Assembly: GCF_040436345.1 (NCBI RefSeq)
Contig: NC_133227.1
Location: 22,752,671-22,816,670, forward strand
From: Pagrus major
Lineage: Eukaryota > Chordata > Actinopteri > Spariformes > Sparidae
Length of the DNA stretch: 64,000 nt
Direction of reading: 5' to 3'
Shown here: in pieces, positions 33,774 through 45,139 of the stretch
Position numbering within the stretch: position 1 is the stretch's first letter
Layout: each line of letters starts with the position of its first letter
Notes under the pieces: model-generated
The model's input: the letters and a program-made list of their open reading frames with translations, nothing else
Databases searched by the model: none
Told to the model about the DNA's origin: nothing
Translations under genes and position numbers: made by a program

Positions 33774-34140
33774 AGGAGACGTATTATGCTCATTTTCAGT
33801 CTCCTTATTTTATTTCATGTAACTACTAGAATATGTTTATATGTTTTAATGCTCAAAAAACACTTCAGTTTTCTCAAACTGTCCAGTGCAGCAGCTCTGT
33901 ATCCCCCCTCTGTCTGAAACGCTGTTTTAGCTCCTGTCTCTTTAAGACCCGCCCTCCCGAAATATCCAGTCTGCTCTGATTGGTCAGCTCAGACACGCCT
34001 GAACAACAACAGAGTGGCTGTGCTAAATCAATTCTTACGTGTTAAACTAGCCACTAGGCATATATTATGCAAATGTGTGACATGGCGACGTAGTGTGATG
34101 TCACAAAGTAACAGAATTAAAGGCGCTTCAGGAGCGGTGT
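33774..34140 (+). mobile_element. TTAA-type dispersed element (GGAGACGTATTATGCTC)
   Basis: TTAA at 33770-33773 precedes AGGAGACGTATTATGCTCAT. Downstream CACTTCAGTTTTCTCAAACT, CTGATTGGTCAGCTCAGAC and ATGCAAATGTGTGACATGG follow the order of a common teleost MITE as I recall it. No clear right end. Confidence 0.6.
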
Positions 34141-34769
34141 TTATTGTGCTCTGTTCTGACTTTGACCTTTTTAATTAAGATCTTTTAAATGGAAAAGAAT
34201 CAAATACTTTATCACAGCGCTTAAATAGATTTATTAGTCATTGGTACTTAAAACTATTGGTATACGTCCTTTAACACAAATATCTCTACTTTCTACTCCT
34301 TACATTTTCAAAACAGGCTTGATATATTTTGTTTGAATGCCTCTGAGTCGAATTATGGATTATTTTATATTCTGTGTCATTGTGCACCGCCTTCTCAACA
34401 TCACAAAACTGATTTCCAACCTGTCAGTGCATATCACACACAGGCAGATGCAGCGAGACGAAACGATTTAACAAGATGGAAACAGACAGAGAGGGAGAGT
34501 CGGATGGAGAGAAAAGGCAGCAACATGGATGAAACTGAACCAGGCAACGTTGCAGACGATGACAGACAACATCTTACTTTAACCTCTTACCTCTTACATA
34601 CTGTGAGTACATTTCAGAGCCTGAGTTTCTCACTGTTACTAGTATAGAAGTTGTACTTTTACCAGACTTTTAACAGGTTTTGTTGGACTGCTACCTTGAT
34701 TTACCTTGGTTATTTGCAGCAACCAATTGCAGTGCAGATACTTTACTTGAGCAACAGTAAAGAAAAAGA
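34141..34769. other. Unassigned sequence
   Basis: No exon recognised. An open frame at 34333-34647 lacks any motif and crosses repeat-like DNA. Confidence 0.45.
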
Positions 34770-34882
34770 AAAAACTCAAACAAAAGTCCTGCTTTCAAAA
34801 ACACCTAAGTAAAAGTACAAGTGTTGTCAGCAAAATATACTTAAAGCATCCAAAGTAAAAAGACTCATTCTGCGGTAAAATG
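34770..34882 (+). repeat. Dispersed repeat (AGTAAAAGTACAAGTGTTGTCAGC)
   Basis: AAGTAAAAGTACAAG, GTCAGCAAAATATACTTAAA and AAAAAGACTCATTCTGCGG fit a frequent teleost repeat as I recall it. Confidence 0.5.
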
Positions 34883-35129
34883 TTCCCTGTTTCCTGGAAA
34901 AGAAAGGGGGGAAAAAAAGAAATGAGGAATGAGGGAGAGAAAGAGGGAGAGGAAAGCTTGTGGATGGGTGGAGGAGAGGAGAGATGGACTGAAAGAGGAG
35001 GTGGTGGTTTACTGTAACAGGTCTCATTAAGAGCTCAGGAAGAACAGGAGGCACAGGAAGTCAGCCACTTGGTGTCCTGCTCTGCCCTGCTGCCTTTTAC
35101 TACTCTGTTATGGTCTGCTCTGTCTCAGC

Positions 35130-35133
<4 letters not shown>
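34883..35133. other. Purine-rich stretch and spacer
   Basis: 34890-35010 is mostly G and A on the plus strand. No gene. Confidence 0.6.

Positions 35134-35192
<59 letters not shown>
35134..35192 (+). repeat. (GT)n then (AG)n compound microsatellite
   Basis: GT tract to 35180, then AG tract to 35192. Confidence 0.97.
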
Positions 35193-35280
35193 CTGCAGAA
35201 AAAAGCAGCTGAAATTTGGTTACAGAGGGTGTGTGTGTTTGCTGGAAGGAAGGAGTGAAGAATTTGCATTGTAGAGCACT

Positions 35281-35302
35281 AACACACACACACACATGCA
35301 TG

Positions 35303-35380
<78 letters not shown>
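35281..35380 (+). repeat. (CA)n microsatellite, about 100 bp
   Basis: CA tract interrupted near its start by ATGCATGCACG. It is complementary to the GT tract 100 bp upstream. Confidence 0.97.
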
Positions 35381-35383
<3 letters not shown>

Positions 35384-35520
35384 GGTCAGTAGTTTCCTGG
35401 TTGTGGAAGTGAATGTGACTATTACTGAGGTATTAATGTCTCCAGATTGCAGGCCTGTTCCTGCCCCCGCATCCGCCGGCTCTCCTCCATCCACAACCGT
35501 GAAATTGGGACCATGTGTGG

Positions 35521-35576
35521 TTGCTGCTGCTGCTGCTGCTGCTGCTCCGTGTCCTCCTCCTCCTCCTCCTCCTCTA
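35521..35576 (+). repeat. (TGC)n and (TCC)n trinucleotide repeats
   Basis: About eight TGC units, then CCGTG, then about eight TCC units. Frames through it give poly-Ala, poly-Cys, poly-Ser or poly-Gln/Glu runs; there is no evidence of an exon. Confidence 0.95.
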
Positions 35577-35724
35577 CCTCCACCCTCTCCTCCATCCACT
35601 CCAATTGGCCAAGTCTCTCAACCTTCCTCCACCTCTTCCTCTCTTTACCCCGCATACAGTAGCACTGCTTCTACTTCCTTTCCTTTTCTGAAAAGTCTAA
35701 ATGCAAAAGTCTTTATATTTTTTC

Positions 35725-35743
35725 TGTGTGTGTGTGTGTGTGT
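35725..35743 (+). repeat. (GT)n microsatellite
   Basis: Short uninterrupted GT tract. Confidence 0.93.
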
Positions 35744-36296
35744 TTAGGGGTTGCTGAGGTGGGGAGGTCACCTCTCGCCAGGATGCAGGGGTCAAGTTTG
35801 TTTTTCCTGCCAGGAGAGACAGCGACAGCGCAGGAGGAGAAGATGGAGGGGAAGGAGGAAATGCAAATAATGCACACATTGCTCAATATCACACAGTGTT
35901 AGACTTGTATCTGGTGTTTGTTTCCTACCGTGGAAGTCATAAACAGTGTGTCAAGGGATTTTTGATTTGAAATCAACACACACACTCTCACTATCAGTCT
36001 GCTGAAGTACTTCCTTCCACTCAAGCACGAAGAGCCGCTTCTCCAACTGGACGTTCGTTTATCTGGATACTTCAGTGGTGCGTGCAGATAGAGAGTCAGA
36101 CACACACTCAACACATACGGACACACTCCACAAACACACACACACACACTCCGCAATCGGGTTTATCAGGGTTTCTTTAGCCACACATGCACGCACAAGA
36201 CAAACAGAGGCATCGTATTAGCGTCAGGATGCACTGAGAAGCCTCTACACTCACCCCAGGTTCATCTTCAGAGGTCACAGCATAACATCCAACAGG

Positions 36297-36302
<6 letters not shown>

Positions 36303-36366
<64 letters not shown>
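36303..36366 (+). repeat. (CA)n microsatellite, 64 bp
   Basis: Uninterrupted. A shorter CA run lies at 36134-36149. Confidence 0.97.
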
Positions 36367-36368
<2 letters not shown>

Positions 36369-36436
36369 CCCCCTTTCTTCCTCCTCTTTTTTCTCATGTC
36401 ATACTCAAATTTCACAGTATAACATCCTGTAGGAAG

Positions 36437-36473
36437 GTGTGTGTGTGTGTGTGTGTGTTTGTGTGTGTGTGTG
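36437..36473 (+). repeat. (GT)n microsatellite
   Basis: One TTT interruption, followed by a G run. Confidence 0.95.
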
Positions 36474-37133
36474 GGGGGAGTTACTCCTTTATCTGCTGGT
36501 ATGGGAATGAATCATCTCACAGTTTTAAAGCAGTTTGAAGAATCAGAGGAATGATGGTCATTAATGGTTGACGTGCAGGTGAATTCCTTCATTGCTTTAG
36601 ATACCTGCAGCATAATGAGGAACTATTTCCTCTTTGATGTTTGACACGTTACTCAAAGATAACGAGGAAACAAAAGATCCATGAAGAGACGTAACGACTT
36701 CATACCCAAACCTGCAGACAGGACTGTACTGATGATGAAACTGCTCATCGTTGTTTTTAAGGATTATTGAAAACCTACGTTACGTGGTCACCTGCTCGCC
36801 TGGATGTAAGAAAATGAGCTGTAGCTAAAGTGATCGCCCTGATGCTGCTTTAAATTTGACCCTGAACCCTGGACTGTGTATGTGAGGTGTCGCTATGGAA
36901 ACTGTATGACAACACAAACCTGAGAAATATGTAAAAAATTAGGTCGTATCTGAGAGGCGAAGTGGGTCAGCTGAACTAACGGAAACGTTCAACTTCACAT
37001 CACGGTGTCATGTTTGCTTACCTACTTCTGAGGTGGTGGAGTTGCGCTGTTTTTTTTTTAAACCTTGTTTCTTCAGAAAGTATAGCTCTGGCGACAGTAG
37101 TTAATATATTTATATTTTGCATAATTATGTAAT
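36474..37133. other. Unassigned sequence
   Basis: No gene or repeat recognised between microsatellites. Confidence 0.45.
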
Positions 37134-37279
37134 AGAAGAAAAAGAAAAACAAAGAAGAAGAAGAAGAAGAAGAAGAAGAAGACTAAAATGGAAGAAGACG
37201 AAGAAGAAGGAGAAGATGATAAAGAAGAAGAAGAAGAAGAAGAAGAAAAATAAGAAGAAGAAGAAGAAGAAGAAGAAGC
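37134..37279 (+). repeat. (GAA)n purine tract, about 146 bp
   Basis: Imperfect GAA/AAG repetition, almost all purine on the plus strand, with a few T and C interruptions. It generates Lys/Arg-rich and Phe/Leu-rich frames on the two strands that are not genes. Confidence 0.96.
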
Positions 37280-37443
37280 TTACTTTATCTGAATTTTGAT
37301 TTGTCTTTATTGACAGCAGCCTGATGGAGAGGCTTCTGGCCAAAACTACCCAAAAGTTTGTATGAAGCAGCTGTTTGTGCAGACTCCATTTCCATCCAAA
37401 AGGAGAGAAGATGAAGGCGGACTGATAAGGATTAAATTGTAAC

Positions 37444-37481
<38 letters not shown>

Positions 37482-37482
37482 G
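37444..37482 (+). repeat. (GT)n then (AG)n compound microsatellite
   Basis: GT to 37460, AG to 37482. Confidence 0.96.
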
Positions 37483-37647
37483 GCTGAGGCGTCTGTAACG
37501 AAGCTCAAAACAACATCCCTGAAGCTATTCCTGTAATCTCTCCCAATTTCCCTCCCTCTCAATCACTCTATTCTCTTTTCCTTCTCAATCACTGTTTCTT
37601 CCCTCCAGGAGCCACATCAAAGAGCCAAGTGTTATCAGCGCCCAGAG

Positions 37648-37648
<1 letters not shown>

Positions 37649-37705
<57 letters not shown>
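37649..37705 (+). repeat. (GT)n microsatellite, 57 bp
   Basis: Uninterrupted TG tract. Confidence 0.97.
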
Positions 37706-37706
<1 letters not shown>

Positions 37707-38197
37707 GGACATACCACAGCTTATCTCTGTGAGTAGCAGACCTCTTCTGGTTTATCTCTCACACTGCTGGCAGAGAATTATCAATACAGGAAACAAGAGA
37801 GGAACCAAACTCATCTACTCAAATCTCTGGAGTCAAAAGGCTCCAAATCATTGATTATACCAAATATCATGATCGTCCTTCTTTGGTGTGTTTTCCCTTG
37901 GTTTCATGTCCAGATTGGGACCAGAATGTAATACAGCAACTCGCAGGAAGTTATTTTGAGTCAATGGACTTAGATATGGAGCTGGTTTATAAATCAATAC
38001 GCACTGTTTAGTTGGATTGTTTCGCAAAGTGTACAACTCTTTTCATTCCCTCTTGAATTTCCCACTACCTATAGACTGGTGGATCAATTTCACACTCAAA
38101 ATGATGCAAATGAATATAGTTCACATTTCACAACAGGGTTACAGTTTGTTTAAGTCTCTTTTTTGACGAATCTCTCACGATCCTGCGATTACTGTAC
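37706..38197. other. Unassigned sequence
   Basis: No gene or repeat recognised. Confidence 0.45.
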
Positions 38198-38201
38198 TTA
38201 A

Positions 38202-38528
38202 AGGGGCACTATGTAGTTTTGGAGAAGAAATCTAAACTCAGAATTTTAATCTTTACAATATTAATCAGGTAATGATACAAACTCAGAAATATTTATCTTT
38301 TCCATAACTGAATAAACAAGCTGTTCTCAGAGGAAAATAAGGTTCCCAGAACACTGTTTGAAGCTAGAAAGGTGGCAGGGTCCGCCACATATAAACAAAG
38401 TAAAACAGTATGAAACTGTGTTGTCCTTTAAGGTCGATTTGTTTATTAAGTCTTAAAACAAAGAAAGTTTGTTTATTTAATTTTCTTTTCTGATTAAAAT
38501 TTCTTCCCCAAATCTACATAGTGCACCT
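38202..38528. mobile_element. TTAA-type MITE, family A, full length (327 bp)
   Basis: TTAA at 38198-38201 and TTAG at 38529-38532. Left end AGGGGCACTATGTAGTTTTG and right end CATAGTGCACCT are inverted, with similarity continuing about 30 bp (GGAGAAGAAAT against ATTTCTTCCCC). The body contains AGGTGGCAGGGTCCGCCACA, itself a near-palindrome. It lies in reverse orientation to the copies at 5921-6158 and 16760-17010. Confidence 0.85.
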
Positions 38529-39169
38529 TTAGATTGTCCAAGTGTTCATGTTAATCCGCAAAAGTCTGATTTCTTTACGTCCACTCGAGATGTGTTGCGT
38601 TAGCTGCACAACCATTGTTTTCCATTGGCGTTTCCTCTCTTGCGCTGTACGTCACAATTTTCAAGCAGTTTTAAGAAGCTGGAATATTTTCAATGTTACA
38701 GTGCAGGGCACAGAGAAGCTATGATTTTTCAATTCATTACATGTGATTGCTCAGCTGCACAATCAGCCCCGCTCCACAGACGCACCACGTGATTCTGCCC
38801 AGAGTAAAGCTAAGAGTCTCTCTATGATCAGGGCTTTACAGTCGCACCGACAGGACAGGAGCTGTTTCAGGGGCAGTTGTCTGTTTTTCAATGGTTTAGT
38901 ATCGCTTTTCCAAGATTTTGTCTTGCAGCTCAGTGCTTTCTTTTTTTATTGCTCCAACTTTGTGTGAAAAATGTGTCCTAAAACAAATGATCTCACTTCC
39001 TCAAAGGTAAATCCTGAAAAGAAATTAGCACCAGCGTGTCTGCAGGTCTGGATCCTCATAAAAAGTTTTCCCTCAGTGAAAGGGAGGTTACGTCTACTTC
39101 AGTGCAACATTCAGTATATTCTTACGTACAGTAACAATTTAAGTGGTGTTTACTATAAACGAAACATAG
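38529..39169. other. Unassigned sequence
   Basis: No gene or repeat recognised. Confidence 0.45.
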
Positions 39170-39480
39170 TAGGACATCATGTGCCCTGCGTTTTAGCACA
39201 AAGGCTGTATCTGACTCCCTCCCTCCTCTCCATCCACGCCTCCACACTACCTGATAAAGCTGGCCACCTAAAGGGCGTCCTGGCTGGTGGCCAGGGGTCG
39301 GCTCTCCTCCCCTGATAGCGGCCTGAAGGGCCACATCACAGGGACACATGCCCTTTTTGATAAGCGGGCCTGTTCCAGCAGCTGCAGACGAGCCTGCTGC
39401 TGGGATACAAACTCTGAACAACAGGACTGACAGAGGAGGCCGAGAGCAGCCGAAACACAACACAAACACACACGGACGTT
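39170..39480. other. GC-rich repeat-poor segment
   Basis: Contains CTGATAAAGCTGGCCACC, GGCGTCCTGGCTGGTGGCC and TTGATAAGCGGGCCTG. Two GATAA words lie about 105 bp apart. An open minus-strand frame has no recognisable domain. Candidate noncoding element. Confidence 0.25.
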
Positions 39481-40924
39481 AACGTCGCTTACGTCATAAA
39501 GGAAGGGAAGAGATATGATTTGTCAACACATAAAGATAACATGTGCTATTATGTTAGGGGACATGTGAAGGCTGGAATGATTTGAGAGTGCTCAGGGGGA
39601 AATGTGGATATTTTTCTATTTCTCCTAAATTATTAAAGTTTCTCAACTGAGATACCGGGCCCTGATTGGTCGACTCTTCCAGATGAAATTGGGCCTATTA
39701 ATAGTTACTGACTAGAGGATGTAATCTATAAATGATAATGATTTTAATTCATTTGTGACATCTGTATTTACACTTTCGTACCTACTAAAGATTTAATCCT
39801 TGTCTTTATCTTAAAGGTGCAGTATGTAAGAATTGGCTACCTGTTGAACTCTGTGGTACGTTTATGACTTTATCTGCTGTTAGCTTGTTAGCTCAGTCAC
39901 ACACCTACTGCTGTAGTGAGGATTAAGCTATGGAAACACTTGTAGGACCAATTCATTGTTGGTTTGGGTATTTGCATGGAACCAGACCAATCCTTAGTGA
40001 GTAGATTTTTTTCACTGAGCAGTTCGCTGGTTTGTTGAGAGGATTGAAACTCTGTTCCAGGCTGTTAGAGATCGTGTACACCTGTGAGGCTTCATGCTCT
40101 ATTAGCCATGTAAAGAGAGACAGAGATGGGCCAGAGAGATAAACAGTGACATAGATAGTGTGTGAGAGAGAGGCAGAGACTTTACAAAAGATCTTGTACC
40201 TGTAGAGATCTGAAAGAGTTTTTTGGCAACACTGTCCAGCTTCATCTAAAATCTCGTATTCTGAAAAACAAGCTGCAGCACCTGTAGATCTAAAACTATT
40301 TATTAGACACGTGGAACAGTTTACACTGATTTTAAATGTATTTGTCTGAGACTTATCAGCAGTGTTAGCCTCTGTAAATTGAAGCCTTCTGCATGTTCCC
40401 GATCTGTAACTGGATCATTAACACGTGGTCCTCGTGATCAGTGAGTCTGCATATACAAAACAGAAGCTGCCATTATCAAGCAGTATGCTTCACATCTCAC
40501 GCAGACAGAAAAATGTACAGATTGTCTGATCCAGGTCAGTTTGATTTCACACTTTAGATTAATGTGTCAATGCTGCCTTTTATATGAACAGAGGAGCTCT
40601 GTGGCCAGTAAATGCACATAGGACACCAGTGTGATTAAATCGTACAATTTGCCATCTGCTTCATCCCAACAACAAAGACATATTTAAAGAATCTTTAGAC
40701 TGAAAAAATTAATCTGTCATGATGCCGAGGAAGATGAACCTTCTTAAGTCATTAAAGTACTTCTCTGCTTTTAAACACAGTCACCTTCTGTCCTCATCTG
40801 TCGTCAGGGATCAGGTTTACCCCTCACACTTTTCACTGTCATGTTCCTGTCATCTCCCCCCTACCTTACTTCCCACTGGTGGAGCTTTGACTCAGACCAT
40901 GATCACAGGAAGATGGATAAATCT
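39481..40924. other. Unassigned; MITE fragment at 39813-39845
   Basis: TTAAAGGTGCAGTATGTAAG at about 39814 matches the end of a TTAA-type MITE; no opposite end was found. The rest has no recognised feature. Confidence 0.45.
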
Positions 40925-41010
40925 GTCATTTATGTATCGAATCCTTGAAAGGCTCAGTCGTTCACAAGTAAGGATGGGGCGAGGTTCACCGTTTTGTGAA
41001 ACACTTGACT
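40925..41010 (+). mobile_element. Tc1-type relic, left piece
   Basis: AAGGCTCAGTCGTTCACAAG, AAGGATGGGGCGAGGTTCAC and CACTTGACTGTCTAAA align with 11780-11835. The words include the start codon region of the family's transposase (ATGGGGCGAGGTTCACC, reading MGRGSP). Confidence 0.6.
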
Positions 41011-41699
41011 GTCTAAATCCTCCGGAGATCCTGAGATGGCAGCAATTTCATTGACAGCTTCATTTGAGCAGAAATGAGCTTCTATGCCTACGAATGATCG
41101 TGTAGAAAAGTGACCCACTCTCTCTTCTTTCTCCTCTCTCCTGAGCCACTTACACAGCCGCCTCTAGATGATTGATGCATCATGCAGCCAATCAGATTTG
41201 AAATCCAGTAATATTTATTTGTATCTGTTTTAAAAGACCCTAAACTAAAGAAATTATACAATTTTATATAGTTTTATGCATTTTGCTCTTTGAATAGGCT
41301 GTTTTTCCACCCAAGCACTTGACTATTAAGTGTATAAGTAAGTGCAAATAAGGAAATAAAGAGCTAGAATGGGTTTTCCTACTGTTACTCTCAAGCAGGG
41401 GCATTTTGAGGTGACAAAATGGCGTTTTTTTGCCAGGCGCCTGAATATTTCCTTAGAAAAACAAGTGTTAAGTGTTCAATTTTAATGATATTGTTATTAT
41501 GTAATAACCTGGATCATGTAAGACCATATGATGTGGACCTATTGTGTTTACCAGCTAATAGGGGCAGTTACAGGTCTTCTGCAGCATTACTTTTGCATAA
41601 AAGTAAAAGCAGAACGAAAAGGACTCAAACACTGTTTTGTTTTTTAAATCCTAAAAATAACAATAAGCTTACCTTGAACCTAAATTTCCAGAAATCAGA
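41011..41699. other. Unassigned sequence between the two Tc1-relic pieces
   Basis: About 690 bp, AT-rich, without recognisable transposase sequence. It may be an insertion that split the relic. Confidence 0.4.
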
Positions 41700-41795
41700 A
41701 CAGGATAAAGGATTTTACTACATGGGTTCGGGAACACTTTGGAAAACCGTTGTCGGTTGCAAATGACTGGATTCTGTTTTTATTTACCGTTTACA
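41700..41795 (+). mobile_element. Tc1-type relic, right piece
   Basis: GGATAAAGGATTTTACTACA, TGGGTTCGGGAACACTTTGG and TTGCAAATGACTGGATTCTG align with 11832-11910. Confidence 0.6.
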
Positions 41796-42029
41796 AAACT
41801 TGAATCAGAGTTGCAGCATGAAGTATACAAGAACAGAAAAATATGTTCAGCTACACAAAGTTTGTTTTCTGAGCATCCATCCATCCATGCTGTCAGATTC
41901 ATTACAAATGTATTTTGGCAGAGAAGCTGAGCAATGACATCACCTGCAACCGAGAGGAGCCTTGAGGTACGGTGTTGTTCATCATGTCTGTTTATCATTC
42001 TCTATTTCAGGGCTGCACAGACTGAGAAA

Positions 42030-42260
42030 CACAGATAAACGTAATGAGAGTCCGACATTCAGGCTCCCATAGAATGATAACATGGAGCCAAAGGAGCGGC
42101 CTCAGGGAGACATAAAGAACCCAAACTTTCCCACTGTCCGTCTGAATTACTACTTTTCGCTGGGAGATTGACCTCTCGGCCCGCTAACTCATTAAATCAC
42201 GAGGACACAAGCACCAAAATCATCCGCTTGTCCGTGGTAGATGATTTAATTGGTGCAAAA
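42030..42260. other. Repeat-poor segment with imperfect hairpin and homeodomain-like words
   Basis: The right part has CTCATTAAATCACGAGGAC and the inverted pair GCACCAAAATCATC (42211) / GATGATTTAATTGGTGC (to 42256), with a 3-nt bulge and a 15-nt loop. The sequence differs from all repeat families seen here. A candidate regulatory element. Confidence 0.3.
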
Positions 42261-42589
42261 ATGACCCATCGAAACCCAGAAAACAGAAAATTTACTGTCA
42301 CATAAAGACATAAAAACGTTTTCTCATACTTTTCTTCTAATTTTTTATCAGATAATCTTTGAATTTTACCAATTTACTTCACAAAACAGCCACGTACAGT
42401 GTATAAGATCAGTAAATCCTAAACTCAGCACGTTCCTTCACGTTTAAAAAGGTAATACTGGATACATTTTAGTAATACTAAAAAAAGAAATACTCTTTTT
42501 TCTTTTAAACTCAAGATTAAGAACGTTCCTTTTGTTTGAACATAAAAAAAAAGCACATGTGACGTCAGATTAGAGAGAGGAAGCAGTCG

Positions 42590-42960
42590 TGTGCAACAGA
42601 CGTCTTCATCCTTCGGAGGAGGGAGAGGAAGACAGAGAGACGGGCAGGAAACAGAGGGATACAAGGAGAGAGAGGGAAAAAGGACGTTGGCGGGAATCAG
42701 CAGAGCGTGACAAATATCTTCATCCTGTTGTGGGAGAGAAAGTAGTGAGAGGGAGAGAAAAGCTGAGAGGGGAGATAAACAAGATGGACAGAGGAGAAAC
42801 GCAGGGACAGAAACTTCTCAAGCTGGGAACAAAAAGCACATTGATTGGACGTGTCAGTCAGAGGAGGTGAATGAAAGATGGAGGAGGAGGAGGAGAGGGG
42901 GGAGAGACTCCTGCGGTCTGGGCGGCAGGGAGGGAAGCAGCGAGAGGAAGCGGGGATTCA
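42590..42960 (+). repeat. Purine-rich low-complexity stretch
   Basis: Mostly G and A on the plus strand (GAGAGGAAGACAGAGAGACG, GGAGGAGGAGGAGAGGGG). Its open frames are Arg/Glu-rich and lack domains. Confidence 0.8.
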
Positions 42961-43254
42961 ATCAAACTCTGTCAAGGTCAGTTTACAGTGAATGGGCCTC
43001 TCCACCTGGCTGCTCTTTCACTGAGAGGATGCATGCTGCTGGGGGCCTCACTGCACTGCATGCTGGGAGGGGCCCGACCACTCTAGAGACAAAAGTACAC
43101 TCCAGCATTATAATGTAAATTCAGGAAAGTGAATTATATCATGTGAAATATGATGAAGGACAGAGGAAGTGATGCCATATTGTTAATTTACCCTCTTTTT
43201 AACTGAAGTGCAGCTGTGTTTGCTCTCGCTTCCTTTATTTACCGGCTAATGGCA
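42961..43254. other. Unassigned sequence
   Basis: Nothing recognised. Confidence 0.4.
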
Positions 43255-43335
43255 GAGTTACTACAAGTAGCTTTATTCAAGTACTGTGTATTTTTAAATT
43301 AATTTTACTTGGGTATTTTCATTTTCCACCACGTT
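43255..43335 (-). repeat. hAT-like dispersed repeat fragment
   Basis: ATTCAAGTACTGTGTATTTT and TACTTGGGTATTTTCATTTT with TCCACCA resemble part of the repeat at 3610-3760. Confidence 0.5.
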
Positions 43336-43350
43336 TCCAGTACTTTGCAC

Positions 43351-43800
43351 AGTCGCCACGATAAAATGTTGGCTGTTAATGTTTCAGCAAACCTCTGTTA
43401 TGTCCCAGGCTACGTACCTTATTGATGCCATATCACGTTCACATGACATGTTTATGAGCTGACTGTCATATCAGGAGGTGGAGGGGACGGTGTTGGAGTT
43501 ACAGACGTCGGCTGCAGTTCAAGACCGCGTTTCAACATTTCTAAGTGTGAAACAACGAGATACTTTGACGAGGGACCTTTGCCGTTTTAACATTTGTAAG
43601 CGTGGCACCACTGGATTTTTTTTATGTCGACCTCGGGACAAATTCCAGCCGTGATTGTGGCGAAAACAAATATTTGACGGGAGGTCGGGGCAACTCCAGC
43701 CGTGTTTGTCTCTGTCTCAGCCACTCCGCCCGCCCATCACTTGTTTCTGCACTATGTAACTTCAGTGAGAGGGTCGGATCACAGAGTTACATACATGTTT
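43351..43800. mobile_element. Copy of the CGCCAGAATAAA dispersed family, diverged
   Basis: Starts GTCGCCACGATAAAATGTTG, then GGCTGTTAATGTTTCAGCAA. CATATCACGTTCACATGACA and AGGAGGTGGAGGGGACGGTG match the left part of the copy at 51912-52641. Confidence 0.55.
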
Positions 43801-44122
43801 ACTTCAACATAGAAAGTTTTATGCACACAACATTGTGATGACATAGTGAGTTTTGTTTGTAGTTATCATCTACATTACATCTGACAAATTGTTACAGACC
43901 TGGGATTTGTACTCAGAAACTGTGGGGGGCGCCAAATGGCCCAAAATGCCAATTTCAACATAATGTTGCTTTAATATTTAAAGCTGTACGTTTGTTTGTA
44001 GAGTCTTCACTCTTAAATCTGTTTAACCCTGAGAGAAAGTACAAATCTACTTTAATCTACTCTGAGACCCAGTGATTTTTGGAAGCCATCATTGTTTGAA
44101 TTAAACTCTTCATCTATGTGTA

Positions 44123-44125
<3 letters not shown>
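43801..44125. other. Unassigned sequence
   Basis: No gene or repeat recognised. Confidence 0.4.

Positions 44126-44202
<77 letters not shown>
44126..44202 (+). repeat. (GT)n microsatellite, 77 bp
   Basis: Uninterrupted GT tract. Shorter GT-rich pieces continue at 44320-44355. Confidence 0.97.
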
Positions 44203-44207
<5 letters not shown>

Positions 44208-44759
44208 TCAAACACAAGTAGCTGCAGCCACAGAGTTTCTCCATGTGTGGTCAGAGTATCACAGGCATATTTGCTGTCGGCTACTGTGTATAAATGAGTA
44301 AACGCTCGCGGCCGTCCTCAAGTGTGTGTTTGTGTTTGTGTGTGTGTGTTTGTTTGTTCGTGACTGAGTCAATTAAAGTGGTTTCACCCAAATTATGGGG
44401 TTAAATCACGTGTCTCAGTTTCAGATACAAGTTTTTACATGTGTGTGTATGTGTTTCAGTCGTAATAGGCCTTTCCATACATCCACTTTAAGTCCCTACG
44501 TGTGAGGATTTTAATATTTGACTGATGACACTGTGGCAGACAACAATGCAATTTCCTGCATAAATAGTCTTTAAACAATAATTCCATAATTTGCTGTTTA
44601 ACAATGTATAGACTATACTTTTAAATTGAGGCGTGAGCCTGTTTGCTTTGCTGCGTTTTTATTGTTTGGCAAACCAGCTGGATGAAGACTGGAAAAGGTT
44701 CATCTATAATAATACATTTATTTGTTGTTTATATTTTGCAATATTTATCTGAATTTGAA
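44203..44759. other. Unassigned sequence
   Basis: No gene recognised. Confidence 0.4.
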
Positions 44760-44950
44760 ATATGACTAATAAAGTTGTCAAATAAATAATGTGGAGTAAA
44801 GAAATAAAAGCATTTGCCTCTGAATTGAAGTGGAGTAGAAGTAAAAAAGTAGCACAAAATGGAAATACTCAAGTAACGTTCAAGTACATGTACCTCCAAA
44901 CTGTACTTGAGTACAGTACTTGAGTAACTGTACTTACTCGGGTGAGTACA
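44760..44950 (-). repeat. hAT-like dispersed repeat, reverse copy
   Basis: AAGTGGAGTAGAAGTAAAAA, AAATGGAAATACTCAAGTAA and TACTTGAGTACAGTACTTGA run opposite to the copy at 3610-3760. Confidence 0.65.
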
Positions 44951-45139
44951 ATGTCCTTATAACATGTAGACATGATGGTTAAAACGTTGAAAATAGACCA
45001 GAATAATCCTTTTAGTACTTTGAGGAATAACCCACGGCTCATTTCTTCTTTCTCCCTAATTTTCTCTTCACTTTCTATTACAAGATGAATGTACTGAGCT
45101 GTCCCGGTGAAAAGAGGGTTTCCCCATTGTTTTAGTCAC

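Noticed and set aside
35125-35747. Open frames with poly-Cys/Val, poly-Ala or poly-Gln runs suggesting a low-complexity protein.
   Set aside because: They consist of GT/CA and TGC/TCC repeats read in different frames; no unique domain or exon boundary is visible.
37117-37562. Lys/Arg-rich plus-strand and Phe/Leu-rich minus-strand frames.
   Set aside because: Both are the GAA tract read on opposite strands.
42589-43118. Arg/Glu-rich frames resembling a charged nuclear protein.
   Set aside because: Purine-rich low-complexity DNA open in several frames.
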